From: Marinimicrobium agarilyticum DSM 16975
Lineage (GTDB): Bacteria > Pseudomonadota > Gammaproteobacteria > Pseudomonadales > Cellvibrionaceae
Assembly: GCF_000423345.1 (NCBI RefSeq)
Contig: NZ_AUHU01000015.1
Span: forward strand, 1-64,000
Length of the DNA stretch: 64,000 nt
Direction of reading: 5' to 3'
A program made the translations under genes and the position numbers. Below, piece after piece: positions 42,861-51,334 of the stretch (its first letter is position 1; each line of letters begins with the position of its first letter). The notes beneath the pieces were generated by a model, which had not been told where the DNA came from, ran no database searches, and was given only the letters and a program-made list of their open reading frames with translations.

Positions 42861-45113
42861 TTAGACCAGTTCGCGATCCGAACGCTGCTTGTCGCGGCCC
42901 CGGTCCTCGTCGCTTTCATCCTCCGGCAAGACCTCATCGTCCAGGTCGATCACATCGGACTCGTCATAGTCATCGACGTCGGACAGCGTATCAGTATCGT
43001 CCTCATCGCCCTCGTCGTGCAGGTCGGCAAACACATCCTCATCGCGGTCTGAACCGGCCGGGGCCCGCGGGAAGGACGCGGGTGTTTCTTCGGTTTCTTC
43101 CTCAGGCAGTTTGAAGCCCGCAACCGACTCGCGCAGATCCATCGCCATTTCGGCCAGGTTACCAATGGACTGGGCCGTGGCACCGGTACCGGCGGATGTC
43201 TGGGTGGTAATTTCCTGAATCACGTTCATCGTGTTGGAAATATGGCCGGCAGAAGAGGCCTGCTGACGGGCGGCGTTCGAAATGTTCTGGATCAATTCCG
43301 CCAGGTTGTTCGATACCGTTTCAATTTCTTCCAGCGCCACACCGGCGTCCTGAGCCAGACGGGCACCGCGCACCACTTCAGAGGTGGTTTGCTCCATCGA
43401 GATAACCGCTTCGTTGGTATCGTTCTGAATCGTTTTTACCAGGGCTTCAATCTGCTTGGTCGCAGCGGCTGAACGTTCGGCCAGTCGCTGCACTTCGTCC
43501 GCAACCACCGCGAAACCGCGGCCCGCGTCACCGGCCATAGAGGCCTGAATAGCGGCGTTCAAGGCCAGAATGTTGGTCTGGTCGGCAATGTCGTTAATCA
43601 GACTTACGATGTCACCAATTTCCTGAGAGGATTCACCGAGGCGCTTAATCCGCTTCGAGGTGTCCTGGATCTGCTCGCGAATGGTATCCATGCCGTTAAT
43701 GGTGTTCTGAACCACTTTGGCACCGTTGGTCGCAATGGATACCGCTCGCTCCGCTACCGCGGCCGATTCGGCGGCGTTGGCGGATACCTGGTCAATAGTG
43801 ACGGCCATTTCGTTTACTGCGGCCGAAGCCCCGGCGATTTCCTGGGCCTGGTGCTCTGACGCTTCCGCCAGATGCAAGGCGGTCTGCTGGGTTTCCTGGG
43901 CGGCGGCGGATACGTTGACCGCCGTTTCGTTGATCCGAGCCACCAGAATCCGCAGTTGGTCAATCGTGAAGTTGATGGAGTCGGCAATCGCGCCCGTAAA
44001 GTCTTCGGTCACCGTTGCCGTAGTAGTCAGGTCACCGTCGGCCAGGTCGGCCAGTTCGTCCAGCAGACGCAAAATGGCGTTCTGGTTCCGCTCGTTGGTC
44101 TCGGCGGTTTCAAGCAGGCGGCGACGCGTACCGCGGTACAACAGAATACCGATGGCAGCCAAGCACAAGGCGGCAGCAACCGCCAGCGCCAGAATGGTCA
44201 TGTTGTTGGGCTGACGCAGAGGAGCCTGTTCAGCGATCTTGTCAGAGATATCCGCCACCGCTTCCAACAGAATCGGCGCGTCATCGATCAGCGCTTCGTT
44301 GGCCTGAAGGGCGGCCAGCAGGGCGGGAGATCCTTCAAAAATTTCCTGAATGGAGCTGTTTACGAAGTCAAACAATTCGGCAATTTCAGCCAGAGATTCT
44401 TGCGCCTCTTCATCCGTAATCTGCGTGATCCGCATCGCCTCGCTGCCTTCCTGCATGGCAGTCAGTACCCGGCCGTAGATATTGGCATCCAGGTTGAACT
44501 GGTCAGCGGCGCGCGAGGCATCGGCGTCACCCCGAAGCATCTTGTCCACGTTTCGACCGATACGCTCGGCCCGCCAGCTCTGCATCTGCGCCTGAGAGAC
44601 CTGCTCCGCGGGGGCATCGTTCTCGATCAGGATCTCAACGATGTTGTTGTGCTCCGCCTGCAGCTCCGGCAGGGTTTCGTTCAACGTCTGCCCCACTTCG
44701 TTCAGGAAGACAATGGTGTCGCGGTTGGTCAGAATCGTATTGGCGTTTTCCCGCACGTCGTTCCAGACCTGAGCGTAAGCACTGAACTCACTGTTCAGTT
44801 GCTGGCGCGTTCTGAGGTCACTGCTGCGCAAGGACTCCCAGGTATTACCCATGGTTTCCACCACTTGCGCCAGTTCGGTGAAGGCTTCTTCGTCACCCTC
44901 AATGGCGTCCCTTGACAGGGCCGTCAACCGGTAAGCCTGGGCGCGCAGTTCGGCGGCCTGCTGAAGGTATTCCTGGTCTCGTTCCAACCCCTGCTGCACC
45001 ATGACGTAGGTGACAGGGATCAATACCAGAAAGCCGATCAGCAAGACCACCAGTACAACCATCGCCGGGTTGGCCCGGACGTTGGTAAACAGGTTTCTGG
45101 ATTCGGTTTTCAT
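42861..45113 (-). CDS. pilJ: Type IV pilus methyl-accepting chemoreceptor PilJ
   Basis: The ATG at 45113 gives 750 residues. A first membrane helix (MVVLVVLLIGFLVLIPVTYVM) is followed by a periplasmic helical PilJ-type sensor, then a second membrane helix (ILALAVAAALCLAAIGILLY). A HAMP region and an MCP signalling domain follow, with the hairpin tip NDIADQTNILALNAAIQASM. The C-terminal tail of about 90 residues is very acidic (DEGDEDDTDTLSDVDDYDES), longer than expected for PilJ. It senses pilus-associated signals and drives ChpA. Confidence 0.94.
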   Translation of the reverse strand: MKTESRNLFTNVRANPAMVVLVVLLIGFLVLIPVTYVMVQQGLERDQEYLQQAAELRAQAYRLTALSRDAIEGDEEAFTELAQVVETMGNTWESLRSSDLRTRQQLNSEFSAYAQVWNDVRENANTILTNRDTIVFLNEVGQTLNETLPELQAEHNNIVEILIENDAPAEQVSQAQMQSWRAERIGRNVDKMLRGDADASRAADQFNLDANIYGRVLTAMQEGSEAMRITQITDEEAQESLAEIAELFDFVNSSIQEIFEGSPALLAALQANEALIDDAPILLEAVADISDKIAEQAPLRQPNNMTILALAVAAALCLAAIGILLYRGTRRRLLETAETNERNQNAILRLLDELADLADGDLTTTATVTEDFTGAIADSINFTIDQLRILVARINETAVNVSAAAQETQQTALHLAEASEHQAQEIAGASAAVNEMAVTIDQVSANAAESAAVAERAVSIATNGAKVVQNTINGMDTIREQIQDTSKRIKRLGESSQEIGDIVSLINDIADQTNILALNAAIQASMAGDAGRGFAVVADEVQRLAERSAAATKQIEALVKTIQNDTNEAVISMEQTTSEVVRGARLAQDAGVALEEIETVSNNLAELIQNISNAARQQASSAGHISNTMNVIQEITTQTSAGTGATAQSIGNLAEMAMDLRESVAGFKLPEEETEETPASFPRAPAGSDRDEDVFADLHDEGDEDDTDTLSDVDDYDESDVIDLDDEVLPEDESDEDRGRDKQRSDRELV

Positions 45114-45203
45114 GTAAGCACTCCTAAGGTGACGTGACGCCTTATTGTTGTTCCTGATCAATAAAATACTTGGCTTACCAACTGGCAAACCGTCCTGGCC
45201 GTG

Positions 45204-45746
45204 CTAGCTGCGCGCGGCGTTGATAAAACGCGGATCCTGTGCAAGGAACGCCGGACGGAAGACCGTCCAGCGCTGCCCGTCGTGCTCGTAACTTCCCTCG
45301 GTATACGGTTGGATAACCGCATCTACCGGGCCGGCCTCTTCCTGGAACTGATCGGTGGGGAAGTGCTGCATGCCGAACACCTGGTCTACCATCAAACCGC
45401 TGTAGAGCGTTTCGGTTTCCAACACCAATACCCGGCGCTGCTTGCGCCCCCCGGTCAATTGAGCGCCGAAAAACGCCGCCATATCAAACAGTGGCAAGAG
45501 CCGACCCCGCACATTGGCGACGCCGCGCACCCATGGCTGCACGCCGGGAAGGTGGGTAAAGGGGGGGATTTCAAGCATTTCCGAGACTTCGCCCAGGGGC
45601 ACCGCGAACCGCTGCCCCATCAGCATGAAACCAATACCGCTCCAGTGCGGGCGAATGTCCACCTGAGCGGGCAGCCCCCGCGCCGCGCTGCGACTGCGCT
45701 GGGCCAAGTCTACCAATGATGCAAAGGCTGCCTCGGAATCAGACAT
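45204..45746 (-). CDS. pilI: CheW-like adaptor PilI
   Basis: 180-residue CheW-fold protein: GIGFMLMGQRFAVPLGEVSEM, LPGVQPWVRGVANVRGRLLP and VLVLETETLYSGLMVDQVFG are characteristic. It bridges PilJ and the ChpA kinase at the cell pole. Located between pilH and pilJ, matching the established pilGHIJK order. Confidence 0.93.
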   Translation of the reverse strand: MSDSEAAFASLVDLAQRSRSAARGLPAQVDIRPHWSGIGFMLMGQRFAVPLGEVSEMLEIPPFTHLPGVQPWVRGVANVRGRLLPLFDMAAFFGAQLTGGRKQRRVLVLETETLYSGLMVDQVFGMQHFPTDQFQEEAGPVDAVIQPYTEGSYEHDGQRWTVFRPAFLAQDPRFINAARS

Positions 45747-45784
45747 AGCTACCGCCTGTAAACTGGTTGTCGGTCATCCTTCAA

Positions 45785-46147
45785 TTACTGGGTTACTTTG
45801 GCGATGGCGGCGTTCAGGGTTTCAGCCGTCACCGGCTTAACCAGAAAGTCTTTGGCACCTTGCCGCATACCCCAGACGCGGTCGGTCTGCTGGTCTTTGG
45901 TCGTCACAATAATGACGGGGATGAGCGCCGTCTCGGGCGTTTTGGTCAACTGACGGGTCGCCTGGAAGCCGTTCAGGCCGGGCATGACGATATCCATCAA
46001 CACCACATCGGGCAGCTCTTTCTTGGCCAGAGCAATGCCTTCCTCGCCGGTTTCGGCGGTCAGCGCTTCGTGCCCCTGCTTTTCCAGCATGGAGCTGAGC
46101 TTGTAAATTTCGGTGGGAGAATCGTCAATAATCAATACTCTGGCCAT
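45785..46147 (-). CDS. pilH: Response regulator PilH
   Basis: 120-residue single receiver domain: acidic pair in MARVLIIDDSPTEI, phospho-Asp in DVVLMDIVMPGLNGF, Thr/Ser in PVIIVTTK and conserved Lys in GAKDFLVKPV. With PilG it takes phosphate from ChpA and regulates pilus extension and retraction. It lies 38 bases upstream of pilI and 124 bases after pilG. Confidence 0.93.
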   Translation of the reverse strand: MARVLIIDDSPTEIYKLSSMLEKQGHEALTAETGEEGIALAKKELPDVVLMDIVMPGLNGFQATRQLTKTPETALIPVIIVTTKDQQTDRVWGMRQGAKDFLVKPVTAETLNAAIAKVTQ

Positions 46148-46271
46148 AATGTCCCCAAGATCAATCAGTCAGATAGTAAAAAAATTTATTGTCCCGGACG
46201 GACTGTCCGGGTAAACGTCGGTTGCAACAAACCGCGGGCCGGCACGAAAGGCACCGGGGCAAACCAAACCC

Positions 46272-46667
46272 TCAGGATGCTTCCGCCTGCTTGACGTGAG
46301 CCTCAATCGCCCCCAACAGCTCACTCTTGCTGAACGGCTTGGTCAGATACTGATCCGACCCGACAATCCGGCCTTTGGCCTTATCAAACAAACCGTCTTT
46401 ACTGGAGAGCATAATGACCGGCGTGCGTTTGAAATCACTGTTGTTTTTGATCAGAGCGCAGGTCTGGTACCCGTCGAGGCGAGGCATCATGATATCGACG
46501 AAAATAATGTCCGGGCGGGTGTCGGCGATCTTGGCCAGGGCATCAAACCCATCGGTCGCCGTCACGACGGTGCACCCGGCTTTTTTCAACAGGGTCTCGG
46601 CGGTTCGACGGATGGTTTTACTATCGTCGATCACCATGACCTTCAGACTTTCCATACTAACGTCCAT
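46272..46667 (-). CDS. pilG: Response regulator PilG
   Basis: The ATG at 46667 gives 131 residues; another ATG four codons later is possible. Single receiver domain with LKVMVIDDSKTIRRTAE, phospho-Asp in PDIIFVDIMMPRLDGY, LSSKDG and Lys in GSDQYLTKPFSK. First gene of the pilus chemosensory operon, so its upstream region at 46668-47076 controls the whole set. Confidence 0.93.
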   Translation of the reverse strand: MDVSMESLKVMVIDDSKTIRRTAETLLKKAGCTVVTATDGFDALAKIADTRPDIIFVDIMMPRLDGYQTCALIKNNSDFKRTPVIMLSSKDGLFDKAKGRIVGSDQYLTKPFSKSELLGAIEAHVKQAEAS

Positions 46668-47076
46668 AACTTTCTGACCTTCGCCTTTATGCTGCATCGC
46701 CCAGACTCAAGTTTGATCGCTGGGACCGTTTGGCGCTGCAGTCATTGTTATCTTTACCGTCTTTTTGTGACGGAAATCACATTTCAGGGTTCAAAAACCC
46801 AGCTTACACCGTCAAAAAGACCCGCGGCACAGTTATCTCAACTTTTAACACAGTTTTTAAGGCATATCTATAAGCAATTGAATATATAAGAATTTCGTTA
46901 GTGACTGGCGTTTATTATGCCCCATTCTTATTTTGACGACAGCCCCACACCCATGGGGATCGCGCTCGGGAGACCGGTGCGACTTGCGTTATTTCGTCCC
47001 AGAGCTTAACTTTAGCGCGCATAGCTCCAGGCGGCAACTTGCCCACCCCCTCTATTTCAGCCCGGAAAACGACAGT
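46668..47076. other. Divergent pilG/gshB intergenic region
   Basis: No gene is seen in these 409 bases. They hold the CRP/Vfr-type site at 46766-46781, small hairpins (GGGTT-CAAA-AACCC near 46787-46800) and an AT-rich stretch at 46845-46900 suited to promoters in either direction. Confidence 0.6.
46766..46781. promoter_or_regulatory. CRP/Vfr-type binding site upstream of pilG
   Basis: TGTGA-CGGAAA-TCACA is a perfect match to the TGTGA-N6-TCACA consensus, extended by T and A runs on both sides. It lies about 100 bases upstream of the pilG start and about 295 bases upstream of gshB. In Pseudomonas aeruginosa this chemosensory system raises cAMP, which acts through Vfr, so feedback control is plausible but inferred. 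Confidence 0.7.
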
Positions 47077-48024
47077 ATGAGCATTTCCCTCGGCGTGATC
47101 ATGGACCCCATAGCCAGCATCACCTTTTACAAAGACACCAGCCTGGCTCTGCTGCTGGCCGCCCAAGAGCGCGGCTGGGACCTCTTCTATATGGAGCAGT
47201 CGGACCTTTACCTGGATCGGGGGCAAGCGTGGGCCAGCACCCGTTCGCTGCTGGTAATGGACGACCAGAACCATTGGTTCGAGCTTGGGCCGCGCCAGGA
47301 GCGCCGGCTGTCGGAGCTGAATGTGCTGCTGATGCGCAAGGACCCACCGTTTGACAACGAATACACCTACAGCACCTACATCCTCGAGGCTGCCCAGCGC
47401 GAAGGCAGCCTGGTGGTCAACGACCCCCAGAGCCTGCGGGACTGCAACGAAAAAATATTTGCCACCCAGTTCCCGCAGTGCTGCCCCCCGCTGTTGGTGA
47501 GCCGCGAGCCGGCGCGACTGCGCCAGTTCCACAAGGAGCACAAAGACGTCATATTCAAGCCCCTGGACGGGATGGGTGGCAGCCGTATTTACCACTGCCG
47601 CGAGGACGACCCCAATATCAGTGTGATCCTGGAGACTCTGACCGACTTCGGCACCGACATGGTCATGGCTCAACGCTACCTGCCCGCCATTGCCCAGGGC
47701 GACAAGCGAATTCTGGTGGTGGACGGCGAGGCGGTGCCTTACAGCCTCGCCCGGATTCCGGCGAGCGGGGAAACCCGGGGCAACCTGGCGGCCGGGGGAC
47801 GCGGCGTGGCCCAGCCCCTGACGGACCGGGATCGCTGGATTGTCGAGCAGGTCGCACCCACTCTGAAGAAAAAAGGGTTACTCTTTGTCGGGCTGGATGT
47901 GATTGGTGATTACCTGACCGAAATCAACGTGACCAGTCCCACCTGCGTGCGCGAAATCGACAAAGCCCACGACACTCGCATCGGCGCCCTTCTGATGGAT
48001 GCGATCGAGCGTCGTTTAACCTGA
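47077..48024 (+). CDS. gshB: Glutathione synthetase
   Basis: The ATG at 47077 gives 315 residues, the family length; an upstream extension is unsupported. ATP-grasp features: LGVIMDPIASITFYKDTSLA, VLLMRKDPPFDNEYTYST, PLDGMGGSRI, ILVVDGEAVPYSLARIPA, GETRGNLAAGG, and GLDVIGDYLTEINVTSPT. It joins glycine to gamma-glutamylcysteine with ATP. It begins a conserved gshB-tonB-yqgE-ruvX run. Confidence 0.96.
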   Translation: MSISLGVIMDPIASITFYKDTSLALLLAAQERGWDLFYMEQSDLYLDRGQAWASTRSLLVMDDQNHWFELGPRQERRLSELNVLLMRKDPPFDNEYTYSTYILEAAQREGSLVVNDPQSLRDCNEKIFATQFPQCCPPLLVSREPARLRQFHKEHKDVIFKPLDGMGGSRIYHCREDDPNISVILETLTDFGTDMVMAQRYLPAIAQGDKRILVVDGEAVPYSLARIPASGETRGNLAAGGRGVAQPLTDRDRWIVEQVAPTLKKKGLLFVGLDVIGDYLTEINVTSPTCVREIDKAHDTRIGALLMDAIERRLT

Positions 48025-48040
48025 CACCCCGACGCCGGAT

Positions 48041-48976
48041 ATGAGCCAAGATTCCTCCCAAGCGACTCCTCCTCAGAGCCCTGAGCCGCAGAGTGCCCTG
48101 CCCAGCTCGTCGGTCGATACCGGCGACCGGCTCAGCTTCACCCTGTTTCTGGCCATGGCCGTACACGCTCTGCTGATTTTCGGGGTGTCCTTTACCCTCC
48201 CGGAGCCCGGCCGCGCTGCCCCCACCCTCGACGTGACCCTGGCCACCCACCGGGATGCCAAGGCACCGGAGCAGGCCGACTACCTGGCCCAGCACAACCA
48301 GCAGGCGAGCGGCACCCAGGAGGAGGCACGCCAGCTAACGACCGAGCGGGAAGCCGAGTTCGCCGACACCCGGGTCCGGGAGGTCAACCCCACGCCCCAG
48401 ACCCAGGCCACCACTGCCCGGGAGCGCCGGGACAAAACGGTGGTGACGACCACCGGCGAGAGCGACCGCCGTCAACCGAACCCCGAGGAAACAGACCCTC
48501 AAGAGCACCGCGACGAGCGGGAGGGCCAGATCAACGAGCAACCGGTGCTGAGCCAGGAAATCGCCAGCCTCCAGGCCAAGCTTGATCGTCAGCGCCAGGA
48601 ATACGCCAAACGTCCGCGTATTCGCCGCCTCACCTCCGTCGCCACCCAGGCTTCACACGATGCCCAGTACCTTCACGAGTGGGGCCAGAAAATCGAGCGG
48701 ACCGGCAACCGGCACTATCCACCCGAAGCTCTGAAGCGCGGCATTACCGGCAGCCTGCGCCTGTCCGTGGCCATCAATCCGGACGGCACCATTCATAAGG
48801 TGGAAATCCTCCAGTCCTCCGGTCAGTCATTGTTGGATCAGGCCGCCGTGCAGATCGTGCACCTGGCTGCCCCTTTTGACAGCTTTCCCCCGGAGATCCG
48901 TAAAAGCTACGATCGGCTGGAGATTATTCGCACCTGGAACTTCGAAATTGCGGGGCTTTCCACCAGTGCCAAGTGA
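48041..48976 (+). CDS. tonB: TonB-family energy transducer
   Basis: 311 residues. One transmembrane helix (LFLAMAVHALLIFGVSFTL, residues 34-52) anchors it in the inner membrane. A long charged periplasmic linker rich in Glu, Gln and Arg replaces the usual Pro-Glu/Pro-Lys repeats. The C-terminal TonB domain is recognised from RHYPPEALKRGITGSLRLSV and DGTIHKVEILQSSG. It would transmit proton-motive force from ExbB/ExbD to outer-membrane receptors. Its 3' end overlaps the region preceding yqgE. Confidence 0.9.
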   Translation: MSQDSSQATPPQSPEPQSALPSSSVDTGDRLSFTLFLAMAVHALLIFGVSFTLPEPGRAAPTLDVTLATHRDAKAPEQADYLAQHNQQASGTQEEARQLTTEREAEFADTRVREVNPTPQTQATTARERRDKTVVTTTGESDRRQPNPEETDPQEHRDEREGQINEQPVLSQEIASLQAKLDRQRQEYAKRPRIRRLTSVATQASHDAQYLHEWGQKIERTGNRHYPPEALKRGITGSLRLSVAINPDGTIHKVEILQSSGQSLLDQAAVQIVHLAAPFDSFPPEIRKSYDRLEIIRTWNFEIAGLSTSAK

Positions 48977-49065
48977 GCCAGCCAGGCCCCGTTGAGCCCG
49001 GATTGTTTCGCGCTTTTTTGGCCGAATCGCTTGTTTTCCCGAGCTTTCCCCCCAATACTTCGAGT

Positions 49066-49659
49066 ATGAACCGATCAATGCCTGCAGACACCGACAAAAC
49101 CCTGACCAGCGGCAGCTTGCGCGATCATTTTCTGATCGCCATGCCAAACATGCGCGACAGCAACTTCGCCCACAGCATCACTTACATTTGTGACCACAGT
49201 GATTCGGGCGCCATGGGGCTGGTGCTGAACAACACCATGCCCCTGACATTGGGCGACATTTTCACCCAACTGGAGCTGGACGATCAGGCCAACTTGGGGG
49301 ATCACACCGTTCTGGCCGGGGGACCGGTGCAAGTGGAGCGCGGCTTTGTGGTTCACCGCGATGCCAGCCGCTGGCAGTCGACCCTGGAAATCGCTGAAGA
49401 CGTCAGCATGACCGCATCCCGCGATATTCTCGAAGCCCTGGCCGCAGGCAAGGGGCCAGAGCATTTTGTCATTGCCCTGGGGTACGCCGGCTGGGACGCA
49501 GGCCAGTTGGAGGAAGAAATCGCCTCCAACGCCTGGCTGACCATGCCCGCCGACCGCCACGTGCTGTTTGACACCCCCACCGAACAACGCTGGGCGGCGG
49601 CCGCCAACCAGTTGGGATTCGACCTGAATCTGATTTCCGCTACCGCCGGCCACGCCTGA
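49066..49659 (+). CDS. yqgE: YqgE/AlgH family protein (DUF179)
   Basis: The ATG at 49066 gives 197 residues; 49078 is a second candidate. Family motifs are LRDHFLIAMPNMRDSNFAHSITYICDH (quoted here in part), GAMGLVLNN, GGPVQVERGFVVHR and ALGYAGWDAGQLEEEI. Pseudomonas AlgH was named as an alginate regulator, but the family's biochemical function is unsettled. Its constant neighbour is ruvX, which starts nine bases downstream. Confidence 0.92.
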   Translation: MNRSMPADTDKTLTSGSLRDHFLIAMPNMRDSNFAHSITYICDHSDSGAMGLVLNNTMPLTLGDIFTQLELDDQANLGDHTVLAGGPVQVERGFVVHRDASRWQSTLEIAEDVSMTASRDILEALAAGKGPEHFVIALGYAGWDAGQLEEEIASNAWLTMPADRHVLFDTPTEQRWAAAANQLGFDLNLISATAGHA

Positions 49660-49668
49660 GCCCCTGCC

Positions 49669-50076
49669 GTGCAGATAATCGCTTTTGATTACGGGCTCAA
49701 GAACATTGGCGTTGCCACCGGACAGACCCTGACCGGTACAGGCACCGCTCAAGCTCCCCTGAAAGCCCGCGACGGCATCCCGGACTGGGCCGCGGTCGAG
49801 GCGTTGCTGGGAGAGTGGCGTCCGGAGCTGGTACTGGTGGGCCTGCCACTGAACATGGATGATAGCGAGAGCGAACTCTCCGCCCGGGCGAGAAAGTTTG
49901 CCAACCGCCTCCACGGTCGCTTCGGCGTAGCGGTGGAAATGGTGGACGAGCGTCTGTCCAGCTTCGAAGCGAAAGGTGAGGTGATGGCGCGCGGCGGCTC
50001 ACGGGATTATGGCAAAAACCCGGTGGACTCGATCGCCGCGCGGATCATTCTGGAAACCTATCTGACGGGCCGGTGA
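49669..50076 (+). CDS. ruvX: RuvX/YqgF family nuclease
   Basis: GTG start; 135 residues. RNase H-like fold with catalytic Asp in IIAFDYGLKNIGVA, then LVLVGLPLNMDD, VDERLSSFEA and a late Asp in KNPVDSIAARIILE. Family members are linked to pre-16S rRNA 5' processing and to Holliday-junction cleavage. The last codons form the left arm of a long hairpin (50062-50110). Confidence 0.93.
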   Translation: MQIIAFDYGLKNIGVATGQTLTGTGTAQAPLKARDGIPDWAAVEALLGEWRPELVLVGLPLNMDDSESELSARARKFANRLHGRFGVAVEMVDERLSSFEAKGEVMARGGSRDYGKNPVDSIAARIILETYLTGR

Positions 50077-50110
50077 GTCGCCCGCTAACAGCGACTCACC
50101 GGCCCGTCAG
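50062..50110. terminator. Long perfect hairpin spanning the ruvX stop codon
   Basis: Arms of 20 bases (50062-50081 and 50091-50110) pair perfectly around a 9-base loop. The left arm includes the last codons and the TGA stop of ruvX. It sits between convergent ruvX and pilU. No T-run follows on either strand, so it is a barrier or mRNA 3'-end structure and not a standard terminator. Confidence 0.65.
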
Positions 50111-50158
50111 CACTGTGGAAAAACTCGAAAAGCGATAACGAAGCAAAACCCTTACCGA

Positions 50159-51304
50159 TTAAAAAATCCGCCCACGGTCATCAGAGCCATCGTTCTCGAT
50201 GGACAGTTCGTCTGCCGCATTGGACAGATAGGCGGCGTCAGTCTCCGAGCCCAGCTTGATCAGCAGCCGCAGGTCGTTGGGCGAGTCGGCGTGCGCGAGG
50301 GCATCCTCATAGGTAATCTCCCCCGCATCGTAGAGTTCGTACAAGGCCTGATCGAAGGTCTGCATCCCCAGCTCGGTGGATTTTTTCATCAACTCTTTGA
50401 GCTCACTGACTTGCCCCTTACGGATCAGATCCGAGGCCAACGGGGTATTCAACAATACCTCCAGGCAGGCCCGGCGACCTTGACCGTCCGGGGTGGGAAT
50501 CAGTTGCTGGGCCACAATTCCGCGCAGGTTGAGAGAGAGGTCCATCCACAATTGCCGATGACGATCGGCCGGGAAAAAGTGAATGATCCGGTCCAGCGCC
50601 TGGTTGGCATTGTTGGCGTGGAGCGTGGCCAGGCACAGGTGACCGGTCTCGGCAAAGGCAATGGCGTGCTCCATGGTTTCCCGGGTGCGCACCTCACCGA
50701 TCAGGATGACATCCGGCGCCTGACGCAGCGTGTTTTTCAGGGCGGTTTCGAAGGACTCGGTATCGATCCCCACCTCGCGCTGGGTGATGATGCAACCCTG
50801 ATGCTGGTGAATGAATTCGATCGGGTCTTCGATGGAAATGATGTGGCCTTTGCTGTTGTGGTTGCGGTGACCGATCATGGAAGCCAGTGAGGTGGACTTA
50901 CCGGTACCGGTGGCCCCCACGAACAGAATCAGGCCACGCTTGGTCATGGCCAGGTCCTTGATGATATCCGGCAGCCCCAGGTCATCAATTTCCGGGATGG
51001 TGGTCTCAATACGGCGCAGCACCATTCCCGCCAGGTTGCGCTGGTAAAAGGCACTGGCCCGGAAGCGGCCGATGCCCCGCGCACTGATGGCGAAGTTCAG
51101 TTCCTTCTCTTCGAGAAATTCCTTGCGCTGCTTTTCATTCATCACCCCCAGCACAATCTCCCGGGCCTTTTCCGGCGGCAGAGGCGAGGCGGTCGCCGGC
51201 ACAATTTTGCCATTGACTTTGATCGAGGGGGGGACCCCGGCTGTCACAAACAGATCCGAGGCGCCCTTCTCAACCATCAGCGATAACAATCGATCAAAAT
51301 CCAT
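50159..51304 (-). CDS. pilU: Type IV pilus retraction ATPase, PilU
   Basis: 381-residue PilT-family ATPase: Walker A in FVGATGTGKSTSLASMI, Asp box ISIEDPIEFIHQHQGC, Walker B around DVILIGEVRTRE and His box LCLATLHANNANQALDRI. The C-terminal extension past the core and the position downstream of pilT identify PilU, which works with PilT to power pilus retraction. It is 30 bases from pilT on the same strand. Confidence 0.95.
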   Translation of the reverse strand: MDFDRLLSLMVEKGASDLFVTAGVPPSIKVNGKIVPATASPLPPEKAREIVLGVMNEKQRKEFLEEKELNFAISARGIGRFRASAFYQRNLAGMVLRRIETTIPEIDDLGLPDIIKDLAMTKRGLILFVGATGTGKSTSLASMIGHRNHNSKGHIISIEDPIEFIHQHQGCIITQREVGIDTESFETALKNTLRQAPDVILIGEVRTRETMEHAIAFAETGHLCLATLHANNANQALDRIIHFFPADRHRQLWMDLSLNLRGIVAQQLIPTPDGQGRRACLEVLLNTPLASDLIRKGQVSELKELMKKSTELGMQTFDQALYELYDAGEITYEDALAHADSPNDLRLLIKLGSETDAAYLSNAADELSIENDGSDDRGRIF

Positions 51305-51334
51305 AGTGGTATCCGGTCTCAGGTCGGTGAATGC

